Assembly: GCA_029865225.1 (NCBI GenBank)
Contig: JAOUHJ010000015.1
Coordinates: 1-55,645, forward strand
DNA: 55,645 nt
Reading direction: 5' to 3'
Source of the DNA: Nitrospira sp.
GTDB lineage: Bacteria; Nitrospirota; Nitrospiria; Nitrospirales; Nitrospiraceae
This document shows positions 33,452 to 42,089 of the stretch, piece by piece; the stretch's first letter is position 1; each line of letters begins with the position of its first letter. Under the pieces are notes generated by a model. It made no database searches. It saw only the letters and a program-made list of their open reading frames with translations, and was not told the DNA's origin. A program made the translations under genes and the position numbers.

Positions 33452-35479
33452 ATGCGTCACGTTCGTCAGTGGTTTGTCTTAATCTGGATTCTGTTCCTAC
33501 CGAGTCTTTTTTTATACTCTCGCCCCGCATTCGGCCAAGAAATCGCAATGGCTGATCAGCAAGAAACCATCGAAGCACCCGATGTGGTCGTCAGCGCGAC
33601 AAAAACCGAGATTCCGGCCAGGCACGTGACGAGTGCCGTCGAGGTCATCACCGGCGAGGATTTGCAACAGCGGCATGTGAGAACCGTGTCCGAGGCGCTG
33701 CGTTGGGCACAGGGGCTATCGATCAACCAGAGCGGAGGCGCTGGCACTGTCGCGAACGTCCGAATGCGTGGGGGAACACCAGAACAGACGCTTGTGCTAA
33801 TCGACGGAGCGATCGTCAACAGTGCGACTGGTGGTGGATATGACTTTGCTAATCTGACGTCCGACAATATTGAACGAATTGAGATCTTGCGAGGAAGCCA
33901 AAGCATGCTCTGGGGGTCTGACGCCATGGGCGGTGTGATCAACATCACGACGAAACGTGGACGTGATAAACCCAATGTATCAGCGTTTGCCGAATACGGA
34001 TCATTCAACACGATTCGAGAAGGGGGTAGCCTGGCCGGCAAGAAAGGACCGATTGATTTTTCTGGATCAATCACGAGGCTTGATACGGCTGGCTTTTCAG
34101 CCATCAACTATCGACGTGGCGCAGCTGAGCGTGATAGACACCACAATTGGCAAGGGTCTGTTCGACTGGGTGCGGACCTGCCGAGGGATGGGCGGCTGGA
34201 GTTTAGTTTTCGATGGTTGGAAGGGATTGTCAATTTCGACGGGTTTGCATTCAATCCCGTCACCTTCGCCTCAGATCCGGCTGACGTGTTGGGTGCGAGA
34301 TCAAAAAGTTCCCAGTACATCTTTGCCGGAAACTATACCCAGCCGATGACTGACTGGTGGTCACAAAAGCTGACCCTCTCACGGGCAACGGAAAACCTGA
34401 CGAGTGACGGTGGTGTGGTGGAACGGAATCTTCTGACTGGAGCCACTGGACTGATTGGGTTCCCGTTCAGGTCTCAAATTGAAACAGCCAATAATCGCAT
34501 TGAGTGGCAGCACAATATTCAAGTCGGCAAGCCTCTCTTGTTAATGGTGGGTTATCAGTATCGAGAGCAGAAAGGGAGCAATACCGATCTGCTCACGCAG
34601 ACCGCTACCTTTACGGACAAGATCCTGAGTAGCCATGCAGGATTTGGGGAAGCCCAGTTGAACCTCTGGGACCGTGTGTTTGGAACCGCCGGTATTCGAC
34701 AGGACGATTATAATGTCGCTGGAAGCGCCACAACCTATCGGGTGACCGGAGGATACTTGCATCGAGAAACGGGCACAAAATTGCGCGGAAGTTATTCGAC
34801 GGGGTTTCGAGCACCGACAATCAATGAGCTGTTTTTCCCTGGATTTGGAAATCCAAACTTGCAGCCTGAGAAGAGCCAAGCGTTGGAGGCCGCGATCGAG
34901 CAAACGCTTCCCAATGACTGGGGTTCGATCGGGGTGGGCTATTTTTGGACGCGTTATCGAAATTTGATCTTGTCGGCCTTCGATCCGACCGAATGTACGG
35001 CTCCTGGTTCATTTGGGTTCTGCGCACAGAATGTCGGATTGGCTCGATCGGAAGGTGTGGAGGTCAGCACCAAGTTGAAGCTGCTGCGTGACAGGCAGTG
35101 GGCCAAGAGCTTGGATCTACAGATTCAATACACCTACGCGGCGACGAGGGATATCAGTAATGGTCCGGACACGCGCCTTCCCAGGTGGCCGCTCCATCAA
35201 ATCTCGACGATCATCAGCTATCAGCCTATTGAGGGGCTGCGAGGTAATTTGGAAGGGCGGTACGTTGGTGAGCGGTTCGGCAATGTTGGAAATAGCTTTG
35301 CGACTCCATCGTTTGTCGTCTGGAATCTTTCTGCAAGTTATGACATGACGAAGCAGGTCCAGGCATACCTTCGTTTGGACAACATCTTCAACGAAAAGTA
35401 TGAAGAGATCCTGTTCTTCGGCACGCCGATTCGTTCGATTTTTGGTGGCGTACGGATCAATTATGATCTGCCGCTCTAG
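33452..35479 (+). CDS. btuB: TonB-dependent cobalamin receptor
   Basis: A 675-aa outer-membrane receptor. A signal peptide (about 1-28) is followed by a TonB-box-like DVVVSATKTE. The plug domain (about 50-165) contains VRMRGGTPEQTLVLIDG and IERIEILRGSQSMLWGSDAMGGVINI. A beta barrel then runs to the C-terminus, with the conserved LRGSYSTGFRAPTINELFFPGFGNPNLQPEKS block. It imports corrinoids. The riboswitch upstream supports the substrate. Confidence 0.92.
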   Translation: MRHVRQWFVLIWILFLPSLFLYSRPAFGQEIAMADQQETIEAPDVVVSATKTEIPARHVTSAVEVITGEDLQQRHVRTVSEALRWAQGLSINQSGGAGTVANVRMRGGTPEQTLVLIDGAIVNSATGGGYDFANLTSDNIERIEILRGSQSMLWGSDAMGGVINITTKRGRDKPNVSAFAEYGSFNTIREGGSLAGKKGPIDFSGSITRLDTAGFSAINYRRGAAERDRHHNWQGSVRLGADLPRDGRLEFSFRWLEGIVNFDGFAFNPVTFASDPADVLGARSKSSQYIFAGNYTQPMTDWWSQKLTLSRATENLTSDGGVVERNLLTGATGLIGFPFRSQIETANNRIEWQHNIQVGKPLLLMVGYQYREQKGSNTDLLTQTATFTDKILSSHAGFGEAQLNLWDRVFGTAGIRQDDYNVAGSATTYRVTGGYLHRETGTKLRGSYSTGFRAPTINELFFPGFGNPNLQPEKSQALEAAIEQTLPNDWGSIGVGYFWTRYRNLILSAFDPTECTAPGSFGFCAQNVGLARSEGVEVSTKLKLLRDRQWAKSLDLQIQYTYAATRDISNGPDTRLPRWPLHQISTIISYQPIEGLRGNLEGRYVGERFGNVGNSFATPSFVVWNLSASYDMTKQVQAYLRLDNIFNEKYEEILFFGTPIRSIFGGVRINYDLPL

Positions 35480-35485
35480 AGGTAC

Positions 35486-36133
35486 ATGAAACCGTATCCA
35501 CGATTGGTCATTGCCGGGACACACAGCGGCGTTGGAAAACGACCGCGACACTTTCGATCCTAGCCGCGTTGCGTGAGCAAGGACGCACGGTTCAGCCGTT
35601 TAAGGCCGGCCCTGACTTTATCGATCCGAGTCATCATCGGGCGGCCACCGGCCGCCCGTCTCGCAACCTCGATGGGTGGATCATCGGGAAAGATCTCAAC
35701 CGCTCGATCTTTGCTCATGCTGCGGCTGATGTGGATATCTCTCCGTGATTGTGATGGGCAGTCGCATACAATGGTCGGGGTTTTTCCTGCTGAGACGGTC
35801 ATGCGAAAGACGGGCCTCACATTAGGATATCGAACTATTGAGAATGCTCGTCGCTGCATCCTTGGTGACGTCGGTGTTACAGTACGAGGCCATGAATTCC
35901 ATTATTCCACGCTGGTTGCGAGAGGACCCTTGCACTATGCCTGTGCGCTGAGCGACGCCGAAGGACGCTCTAAGGGACAGGATGGACTCATGAGCGGCAA
36001 TGTACTGGCCCTCTACACCCATTTGCACTTTGCCAGTCAGCCGACTGTAGCAGTCTCGTTGGTTGAATCGGCGGCTCGCACAGCCAGTCGTGCAGACAGT
36101 ATGGCTCGGCGGCGACGAGGAGGGAACTGTTGA
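35486..36133 (+). pseudogene. cbiA: Decayed cobyrinic acid a,c-diamide synthase (cbiA/cobB)
   Basis: ATG at 35486 begins KPYPRLVIAGTHSGVGK, then the reading frame is lost because one A is missing in the P-loop run (GGAAAACG in place of GGAAAAACG). The next frame continues TTATLSILAALREQ and KAGPDFIDPSHH to AADVDISP, where it hits TGA. About 230 codons of the middle are absent. A third frame then resumes at MVGVFPAETVMR and contains RGHEFHYS and HLHFASQP, the family's C-terminal domain with its His. Intact CbiA is about 460 aa. The lesions are seen in sequence; absence of another copy is not known. Confidence 0.88.
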
Positions 36134-36345
36134 GAGGGCCGGTTCAGAAGACCTGTGAAGGATGCGGGCAGGACTTCGAGTGCGGCGGATACCAATGTTG
36201 GTGTGGCAAAGTCGGTGTCACGGAGAAGCAGATAGATTGGATCTCCGCTCGATTCAAGGACTGTCTGTGTGCCGATTGTCTGAACAGGGCCATGCAACGA
36301 ACAGCGAATGAGCCGGATCTATCAATTTGTCCCAAGGAAGGGTAG
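36130..36345 (+). CDS. Cysteine-rich CWC family protein
   Basis: A 71-aa protein. TTG at 36130 follows AGGAGGG and overlaps the cbiA remnant's stop. The pattern CEGCGQDFEC then CWC, and later CLCADC, defines the small Cys-rich CWC family, probably a metal-binding fold. No function is known for the family. It is embedded in the cobalamin operon. Confidence 0.75.
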   Translation: MRGPVQKTCEGCGQDFECGGYQCWCGKVGVTEKQIDWISARFKDCLCADCLNRAMQRTANEPDLSICPKEG

Positions 36346-36349
36346 CGAG

Positions 36350-36946
36350 ATGCGTATCACCAAGGTGTACACAAGAACAGGAGACGCGGGCAAAACCAGA
36401 CTGGCCGGAGGACAACAGGTGTGGAAAGACAGTCTGCGGGTCGACGTCTACGGGACAATCGATGAACTCAACGCCGTGGTCGGTGTCGTGCGAGTCATGA
36501 ATGCTGAGGCGGCTGATCGTCAGAAACATGCACAACAGCTGGAAGAGGAATTGCGCTGGGTACAGAATAAACTCTTCGATGTCGGCAGTATTCTGGCAAC
36601 GGCACCTGGGCAAACATTCAAAAATATGCCGCAGGTCGCGGCGAAAGATGTGCTGCGTTTGGAACGGCTGATCGATCGCTGCCAAAAGAATTTGGAACCG
36701 CTGAAGGAATTCATCCTGCCGGGAGGCGGAAAAGTTTCAGGGTTTCTCCATCAAGCCCGAACCGTCTGCCGCAGAGCCGAGCGGCTGTGCGTGGCGCTCT
36801 CAAAAACGGAGCCGGTTGATCCGACGATCGTCAAGTTCGTCAATCGGCTCAGCGACACATTGTTTGTGTTGGCGCGGTGGGTCGCCAAGACGCAGGGTGA
36901 GCCGGAATTCCTATGGGAGCGCGATGTCGACAAGAAGACCAGGTAA
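36350..36946 (+). CDS. ATP:cob(I)alamin adenosyltransferase, PduO type
   Basis: A 198-aa enzyme. The start is ATG at 36350 (MRITKVYTRTGDAGKT), which also fits the upstream gene's stop. The opening TRTGDAGKT, the VDVYGTIDELNA block and RTVCRRAER...VNRLSD are diagnostic of PduO-like transferases. It attaches the adenosyl group to cobalamin or corrinoid precursors. It overlaps cobU by 23 bases. Confidence 0.92.
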   Translation: MRITKVYTRTGDAGKTRLAGGQQVWKDSLRVDVYGTIDELNAVVGVVRVMNAEAADRQKHAQQLEEELRWVQNKLFDVGSILATAPGQTFKNMPQVAAKDVLRLERLIDRCQKNLEPLKEFILPGGGKVSGFLHQARTVCRRAERLCVALSKTEPVDPTIVKFVNRLSDTLFVLARWVAKTQGEPEFLWERDVDKKTR

Positions 36947-37484
36947 ACGCGAAGCCGTGCGGCAAACAAAAGGCCGTATCATTCTCGTTCTCGGTGGGGC
37001 CTCGTCTGGAAAAAGTGAAGCCGCTCTTCGATTAGCCGGCTTGGGAGCGCCACGAGCATTCATTGCCACAGGACAGGGCTTGGATCAAGAAATGGCTTTG
37101 CGAATTGCTCGGCATCAGGCCACACGATCGGCGGATTGGGAAACGGTCGAAGAGCCCCTTGATGTGGAGGCATGGTTGTCGAAGCATGGGACACAGTATC
37201 GAACGATACTGTTCGATTGTGTCACATTGTGGCTGAGTAATCTCATAGGAACCGGTGTCACTGAAGAGGCCCTTCTTGCTAGAGCGGGAACGCTATTGGA
37301 ACACATGCGGGGTTCAGGAGCGCGCGTGGTGCTCGTCAGTAATGAGTTGGGGCTGGGACTAGTTCCGATTGAGCCATCGGCGCGGGCTTTTCGTGATCTT
37401 TCGGGACGGGTGAATCAGCGCATTGCCGCAGAGGTGGATGAGGCTTATCTGGTGGTCAGTGGAATACCGCTTCGCCTGAGGTGA
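36924..37484 (+). CDS. cobU: Adenosylcobinamide kinase / phosphate guanylyltransferase
   Basis: A 186-aa enzyme. ATG at 36924 follows GGGAG inside the end of the previous gene. The P-loop is GGASSGKS, the RIARHQATR segment carries the guanylylated His, and ILFDCVTLWLSN is the family Walker B region. It phosphorylates adenosylcobinamide and transfers GMP to give adenosylcobinamide-GDP for CobS. It is slightly short at the C-terminus but complete. Confidence 0.93.
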   Translation: MSTRRPGKREAVRQTKGRIILVLGGASSGKSEAALRLAGLGAPRAFIATGQGLDQEMALRIARHQATRSADWETVEEPLDVEAWLSKHGTQYRTILFDCVTLWLSNLIGTGVTEEALLARAGTLLEHMRGSGARVVLVSNELGLGLVPIEPSARAFRDLSGRVNQRIAAEVDEAYLVVSGIPLRLR

Positions 37485-37497
37485 GGAAAGGAGTCTT

Positions 37498-38550
37498 ATG
37501 CTGATCGAAGAGGTGTGCCGTCGAATTCAGCCGTTGGATCTGAGCCTGCAGGCGAAAGCACAAGCCCATTTGAGTCGTTTGACGAAGCCGCAGGGTAGCC
37601 TTGGCCGCATCGAGGAATTGGCTGCTTCTTACGTGACTGTGACGGGCGAGCTGAAACCCAATATTCCCCGCGGGATGGTGTTCACCTTTGCTGCCGACCA
37701 TGGCGTGACCGTGGAAGGGGTTAGTGCCTATCCACGTGAAGTGACTCCTCAAATGGTCTTGAACTTTCTTCGGGGTGGTGCCGGTGTGAATGTGTTTGCA
37801 CGGCATGCCGATGTGCGTGTCCGGGTGGTCGACATCGGAGTGGATTATGAGTTCGGATCTATCTCTGGGTTGATTCACCGAAAGATCATGAGGGGCACGC
37901 ATAATTTAGCTCGTGAGCCGGCGATGACCCGCGAACAGGCGGAACAAGCCGTAACTGTGGGGATTGAGTTGGCGATGGAAGCTGTACGGGAAGGTGTCGG
38001 CCTGATCGGTACGGGAGAGATGGGCATCGGCAACACGACGCCCAGCGCCGCGATTGCAGCAGTGATGACCGGACGGCCGGTGGCAGAGGTAACCGGACAT
38101 GGGACCGGTATTGAGGAAGCCCATCGCTTGCACAAGGTGAGGGTGATTGAGCGGGCGCTCGATCTTCATCGCCCGAGGTCGGCGTATCCACTCGCCGTAT
38201 TGGCAAAGGTAGGGGGCTTGGAAATCGGTGGGCTGGCGGGGCTCATACTCGGTGCGGCGGCGTCCCGTATTCCAGTGGTACTGGATGGGTTCATCGCCGG
38301 CGCTGCAGCGTTGATTGCGGTTGGGCTTCAGCCTTTGTGTCGTGAGTATCTCATCGCAGCACATCGGTCGGTCGAACCGGGACATCGTGCCATTCTGGAC
38401 CATTTGGGATTGACCCCGCTCCTGAACCTTGACTTTCGCCTTGGCGAGGGGACAGGAGCCTGTTTAGGAATGGATCTTGTCTGTGCCGCGATCAAGGTTT
38501 ACACGGAGATGGCGACATTCGAAGAAGCCGGTGTGGCGAACAAGGTGTGA
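37498..38550 (+). CDS. cobT: Nicotinate-nucleotide-dimethylbenzimidazole phosphoribosyltransferase
   Basis: A 350-aa enzyme of usual length. AAAGGAG precedes the ATG. Landmarks are LTKPQGSLGRIEELA, FAADHGV, GMGIGNTTPSAA and the catalytic Glu region GEGTGACLGMDL. It makes alpha-ribazole phosphate, the lower-ligand nucleotide. It is followed six bases later by cobS. Confidence 0.96.
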   Translation: MLIEEVCRRIQPLDLSLQAKAQAHLSRLTKPQGSLGRIEELAASYVTVTGELKPNIPRGMVFTFAADHGVTVEGVSAYPREVTPQMVLNFLRGGAGVNVFARHADVRVRVVDIGVDYEFGSISGLIHRKIMRGTHNLAREPAMTREQAEQAVTVGIELAMEAVREGVGLIGTGEMGIGNTTPSAAIAAVMTGRPVAEVTGHGTGIEEAHRLHKVRVIERALDLHRPRSAYPLAVLAKVGGLEIGGLAGLILGAAASRIPVVLDGFIAGAAALIAVGLQPLCREYLIAAHRSVEPGHRAILDHLGLTPLLNLDFRLGEGTGACLGMDLVCAAIKVYTEMATFEEAGVANKV

Positions 38551-38556
38551 CCTCTT

Positions 38557-39321
38557 ATGGGAGCTGTCGCTCGCCCATTCATCTTTGCGTGGCATTTCCT
38601 GACGACCATTCCGTTAAGCAAGGTTCATCATGACCCGACCGCGCCGGAACTGGCTGCATCGATGGCCTGGTATTCCACGGTTGGCCTCATGCTCGGTGGA
38701 ATCGTGGCGCTATCGGACAGCTGGTTGAGCCACATCTTTGCGCAGGAAGTCGTCAATATCTGTTTGATCGTGCTGCTGGTGTCGCTCACTCGAGGCCTTC
38801 ACCAGGACGGATTAGCCGACACACTTGATGGACTGGCAGGTGGTCGAACCGCGGCTGAGCGCCTGTCGATCATGCGCGACCCGAGAATTGGTGCGCTCGG
38901 CGCGACTGGCCTGTTCTTGTCATTGATTCTTCGTTATGCAGGGCTGATGGCACTTCCACAATCGCTCCGCATTCCGGTATTGGTCTGCATGCCGGCGCTT
39001 GGACGGTGCGCCATGGTGGCTCTGGCTTGGCTGGCTCCCTATGCAAGGGCAGATGGGGGGCTGGCATCCCCGTTTCTGGCTCATCTGTCGGTATGGCATG
39101 TGATCGGATCGACGGTGGTCCTAATTGCGGCTCTCGTGATCGGGCTAGGTGTCACGACGACAGTTGTGACAGTGATTGGAAGCTGCCTGATTATCATAGC
39201 GGTACAAGCCATGTGCCGCGCGTTCTTCAGTGGGATTACCGGGGATACGTTAGGTGCCACGAATGAGATTGTGGAAATTCTGTTCCTTCTTTTGGCTCCC
39301 CTCGCACTTGTTCTGTCATGA
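38557..39321 (+). CDS. cobS: Adenosylcobinamide-GDP ribazoletransferase (cobalamin synthase)
   Basis: A 254-aa polytopic membrane enzyme with about six spans. The motif DGLADTLDGLAGG and RLSIMRDPRIGALGATGLF are family signatures. It joins adenosylcobinamide-GDP with alpha-ribazole at the inner membrane. The stop overlaps cbiB (ATGA). Confidence 0.95.
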   Translation: MGAVARPFIFAWHFLTTIPLSKVHHDPTAPELAASMAWYSTVGLMLGGIVALSDSWLSHIFAQEVVNICLIVLLVSLTRGLHQDGLADTLDGLAGGRTAAERLSIMRDPRIGALGATGLFLSLILRYAGLMALPQSLRIPVLVCMPALGRCAMVALAWLAPYARADGGLASPFLAHLSVWHVIGSTVVLIAALVIGLGVTTTVVTVIGSCLIIIAVQAMCRAFFSGITGDTLGATNEIVEILFLLLAPLALVLS

Positions 39322-40274
39322 TGGGAGGGGAACTGTTAGCTGCAGCAACTCTCGATGCCGTAGCTGGAGATCCCCGTTGGTTCCCTCATCCTGTTCGTGG
39401 GATGGGCATCGTGATCAACTGGTGCGATAACAATATTAGAAAGATTTCTCGGCATCCCACCACCCTTCGAGGAGCAGGCGTTGCCCTGGCGCTGGCATTA
39501 CCGTTACTTATGTTCGTCCTCAGCCATGAAGCGATCGTCATGGCTGATCGCCTAACCTGGTGGTTTGGAAGTCTCGTGACCATAGGGCTGGCCTGGACGA
39601 CACTCGCGGCACGCGATTTGTGGAATCACGTCCATGCCGTGAGCGAACAGCTGGATCGAGGTAATCTTTCTGAGGCGCGAGGGGCGGTAGGGATGATCGT
39701 TGGTCGAGACACTGATCAACTGTCTCAGGAGGAAATTGCTCGGGCAACGATCGAGACCATTGCGGAAAGTACCAGTGACGGGATTATTGCACCATTGTTT
39801 TATCTTGCCCTAGGTGGAGCGCCCTTGGCGCTTGCCTACAAGGCGGTGAACACGCTGGATTCGATGGTTGGGCATAAGGATGAACGCCATATCGATTTTG
39901 GCTGGGCATCTGCACGACTGGACGATCTTGCGAACTGGATTCCTGCTCGGCTCTCCGCTGCACTCATCATCCTAACGGCTGCGGTGGTCATGAGGGAGCC
40001 TATTCGAGTCAGAACAGGGTGGCACGTCCTGTGGCGCGATGGGAGCAAACATCCCAGTCCCAATAGCGGGCGACCAGAGGCGGCCATGGCCGGTTCACTA
40101 GGAATCCAATTAGGGGGAATCAATTTTTATCAAGGAGTGCCCGATGATCGACCTCTTCTCGGACTGGGTGGGCGGCAGCCCGATTCATGTGATATTAGAG
40201 CGGCATCTCGTATCATGATCGGTGTGGGCGCAGTCGGCGTTACCCTCGCTGCGGGCATCGTGTGCCTCGTCTAG
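39318..40274 (+). CDS. cbiB: Adenosylcobinamide-phosphate synthase
   Basis: A 318-aa membrane protein. DPRWFPHPVRGMG, RATIETIAESTSDGIIAPLFY and YKAVNTLDSMVGHK are diagnostic. It attaches aminopropanol phosphate to adenosylcobyric acid. Four to five spans are visible. The end overlaps the next gene's GTG by 13 bases. Note the naming clash with CobD in other organisms. Confidence 0.95.
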   Translation: MMGGELLAAATLDAVAGDPRWFPHPVRGMGIVINWCDNNIRKISRHPTTLRGAGVALALALPLLMFVLSHEAIVMADRLTWWFGSLVTIGLAWTTLAARDLWNHVHAVSEQLDRGNLSEARGAVGMIVGRDTDQLSQEEIARATIETIAESTSDGIIAPLFYLALGGAPLALAYKAVNTLDSMVGHKDERHIDFGWASARLDDLANWIPARLSAALIILTAAVVMREPIRVRTGWHVLWRDGSKHPSPNSGRPEAAMAGSLGIQLGGINFYQGVPDDRPLLGLGGRQPDSCDIRAASRIMIGVGAVGVTLAAGIVCLV

Positions 40275-41389
40275 GCAATTCGATCCATGGTGGGAATGTG
40301 TATGCGGCCTCACGAGAGCTTGGTCGTGAAGTACGCCGTCTCATCGACTTCAGTGCCAGCATTAACCCGCTGGGTCCATCACCGCATGTTTGGCGGGCGA
40401 TCACCGAAGCACGCCGACTCATTACGCATTATCCGGATCCGGACTGTTGGGAGCTTCGTCAGGCGCTTGCACAATACTGGCAGAGACAGGCCGAAGAAAT
40501 TGTGGTTGGAAACGGCTCTACGGAATTGCTCGATGTTCTTCCTCGGGCGCTCAAGATTCGTCATCTTGTGATCGTGCACCCAACCTTCTCGGAGTACGCT
40601 GCCTCCATGGCACGGGCAGGTGGGCGTATCACCACTGTCTATGCGAAAGCGAGGGAGCAGTACGCGCAGCCGATTGAGCATCTCTGCCAGCTGTTGGAGA
40701 AACGACAGAGAAACTCTGATCCCATCGATGGAGTCCTCCTATGCAATCCCAATAGCCCGACGGGGCAAGCGTGCGCCGTTCATGATCTTCTGCGACTGGC
40801 AGACATCGCTCAACGGCGTAAGGCATGGCTCATCATCGATGAGGCATTTGCAGACTATTGCCCGGATAGATCGTTGCTTCTATCAGCTGCGTCGTGGTCA
40901 CGTCTTGTTGTCTTGCGGAGCTTGACCAAATTCTATGCATTACCTGGACTTCGAGTTGGGTACGCAGTCGCCGAACCTTCCGCGATTGAAGCGTTCCGTC
41001 GGCTGATGCCACCATGGTCGGTGAATGTCATGGGGCAGCTGGCGGCGCTGGCTGCCATGCGCGACGCGGCCCATGTGCGGAAGAGCGTGCGATTCATGGC
41101 CAGAGAACGAGAACGGTTCGGAAGGGTGCTGGCGGCTCTGCCCGGTTGTTCGGTGATGCCCACGTATGCCAATTATTTCTTTGTCGAATTGCCTCGTGGC
41201 TGCCAAGCGCGTGACATCACGACCCAATTGAGAGGTGAAGGGTTGCTGATCCGGGACTGTTCAACCGTTCCCGGGGCAAATTCTCGGTCCATTCGACTTG
41301 CGGTGCGTGCTCAAAACGAGAATGATCGTCTGATCCGAGCCTTGTCGAGAGTGCTCCGGCACCAGTACCGTGAAAACCAGAACTCGTAA
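40262..41389 (+). CDS. cobD: Threonine-phosphate decarboxylase-like PLP enzyme
   Basis: A 375-aa class I/II aminotransferase-fold enzyme, start GTG at 40262 inside the end of cbiB. HGGNVYAASRELG and FSASINPLGPS are typical for CobD/CobC. The PLP Lys is in RSLTKFYALPGLRVGY, and IDEAFADY precedes it. It should supply (R)-1-amino-2-propanol phosphate for CbiB. Histidinol-phosphate aminotransferase is the alternative, less likely here. Confidence 0.9.
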   Translation: MPRLGNSIHGGNVYAASRELGREVRRLIDFSASINPLGPSPHVWRAITEARRLITHYPDPDCWELRQALAQYWQRQAEEIVVGNGSTELLDVLPRALKIRHLVIVHPTFSEYAASMARAGGRITTVYAKAREQYAQPIEHLCQLLEKRQRNSDPIDGVLLCNPNSPTGQACAVHDLLRLADIAQRRKAWLIIDEAFADYCPDRSLLLSAASWSRLVVLRSLTKFYALPGLRVGYAVAEPSAIEAFRRLMPPWSVNVMGQLAALAAMRDAAHVRKSVRFMARERERFGRVLAALPGCSVMPTYANYFFVELPRGCQARDITTQLRGEGLLIRDCSTVPGANSRSIRLAVRAQNENDRLIRALSRVLRHQYRENQNS

Positions 41390-42089
41390 AGGGGTCCATA
41401 CTCCGTATCAGGTGATAGGACGCACGCTGGTGATCCGTCTGGGTGGCCGGAAGCGAGTGTTATCCTCGGCCTCGCATGGCGGCGGGCTGGGGTTCGCATC
41501 ACAAATTCTTAATCATCAGGTCGAAGCGAATGGTCAGCTCATGAAACGCTACCCTACGCCTTCGCACTACCTGCGAAACCTGGCTTCGCGACTAGGGATC
41601 TGTGGCGAAACCATCGGGCTCATGACGGCGGTGCCAATGACACAGCTGGTCACAGCGCAGACGACTGCGCAGGGACTCTGGGTGGAATGTTTTGCGACGG
41701 TCGGGGTGACCAATGCGGTCAAGGCGGGGGAGGGGCCGGTCCAATGCGCCCGATCCAAAAGAGGCACCAGGCCAGGAACGATTAATCTCGTTGTGATCAC
41801 CAACGGGAGTCTCTCAATCGCCGCCATGGTCGGTGCCGTACAGGTCGTGACGGAAGCCAAGACCGGTGTTTTACAAGATCATGGTGTCAGGAGTCGCAGA
41901 ACGCAGTCGTTGGCGACCGGGACAGGGACGGATGTGGTTGTCATTGCGTGTGCGTTGCGTGGAGAAGGACCGCCTCAACAATACAGCGGGACGCATACGG
42001 TTATCGGTTCACTCATTGGAAGAGCCGTAGCCAGATGCGTGTCTCAAGGTTTGGCCAAGGCTGAGCAGTGGCAGAGGGATTCCCGATGA
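41370..42089 (+). CDS. cbiZ: Adenosylcobinamide amidohydrolase
   Basis: A 239-aa protein from GTG at 41370, overlapping cobD by 20 bases. FATVGVTNAVKAGEG, PGTINLVVITN and YSGTHTVIGSLIGRAV are characteristic of CbiZ. It cleaves the aminopropanol amide of imported adenosylcobinamide or pseudocobalamin to adenosylcobyric acid, so corrinoids can be rebuilt with the preferred lower ligand. The gene agrees with a salvage role for the locus. Confidence 0.92.
   Translation: MKTRTRKGVHTPYQVIGRTLVIRLGGRKRVLSSASHGGGLGFASQILNHQVEANGQLMKRYPTPSHYLRNLASRLGICGETIGLMTAVPMTQLVTAQTTAQGLWVECFATVGVTNAVKAGEGPVQCARSKRGTRPGTINLVVITNGSLSIAAMVGAVQVVTEAKTGVLQDHGVRSRRTQSLATGTGTDVVVIACALRGEGPPQQYSGTHTVIGSLIGRAVARCVSQGLAKAEQWQRDSR

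Noticed and set aside
35573-36133. 186-aa intact frame over the cbiA remnant
   Set aside because: Its first 60 residues are an out-of-frame reading of the CbiA N-terminus; only the tail is real CbiA sequence.
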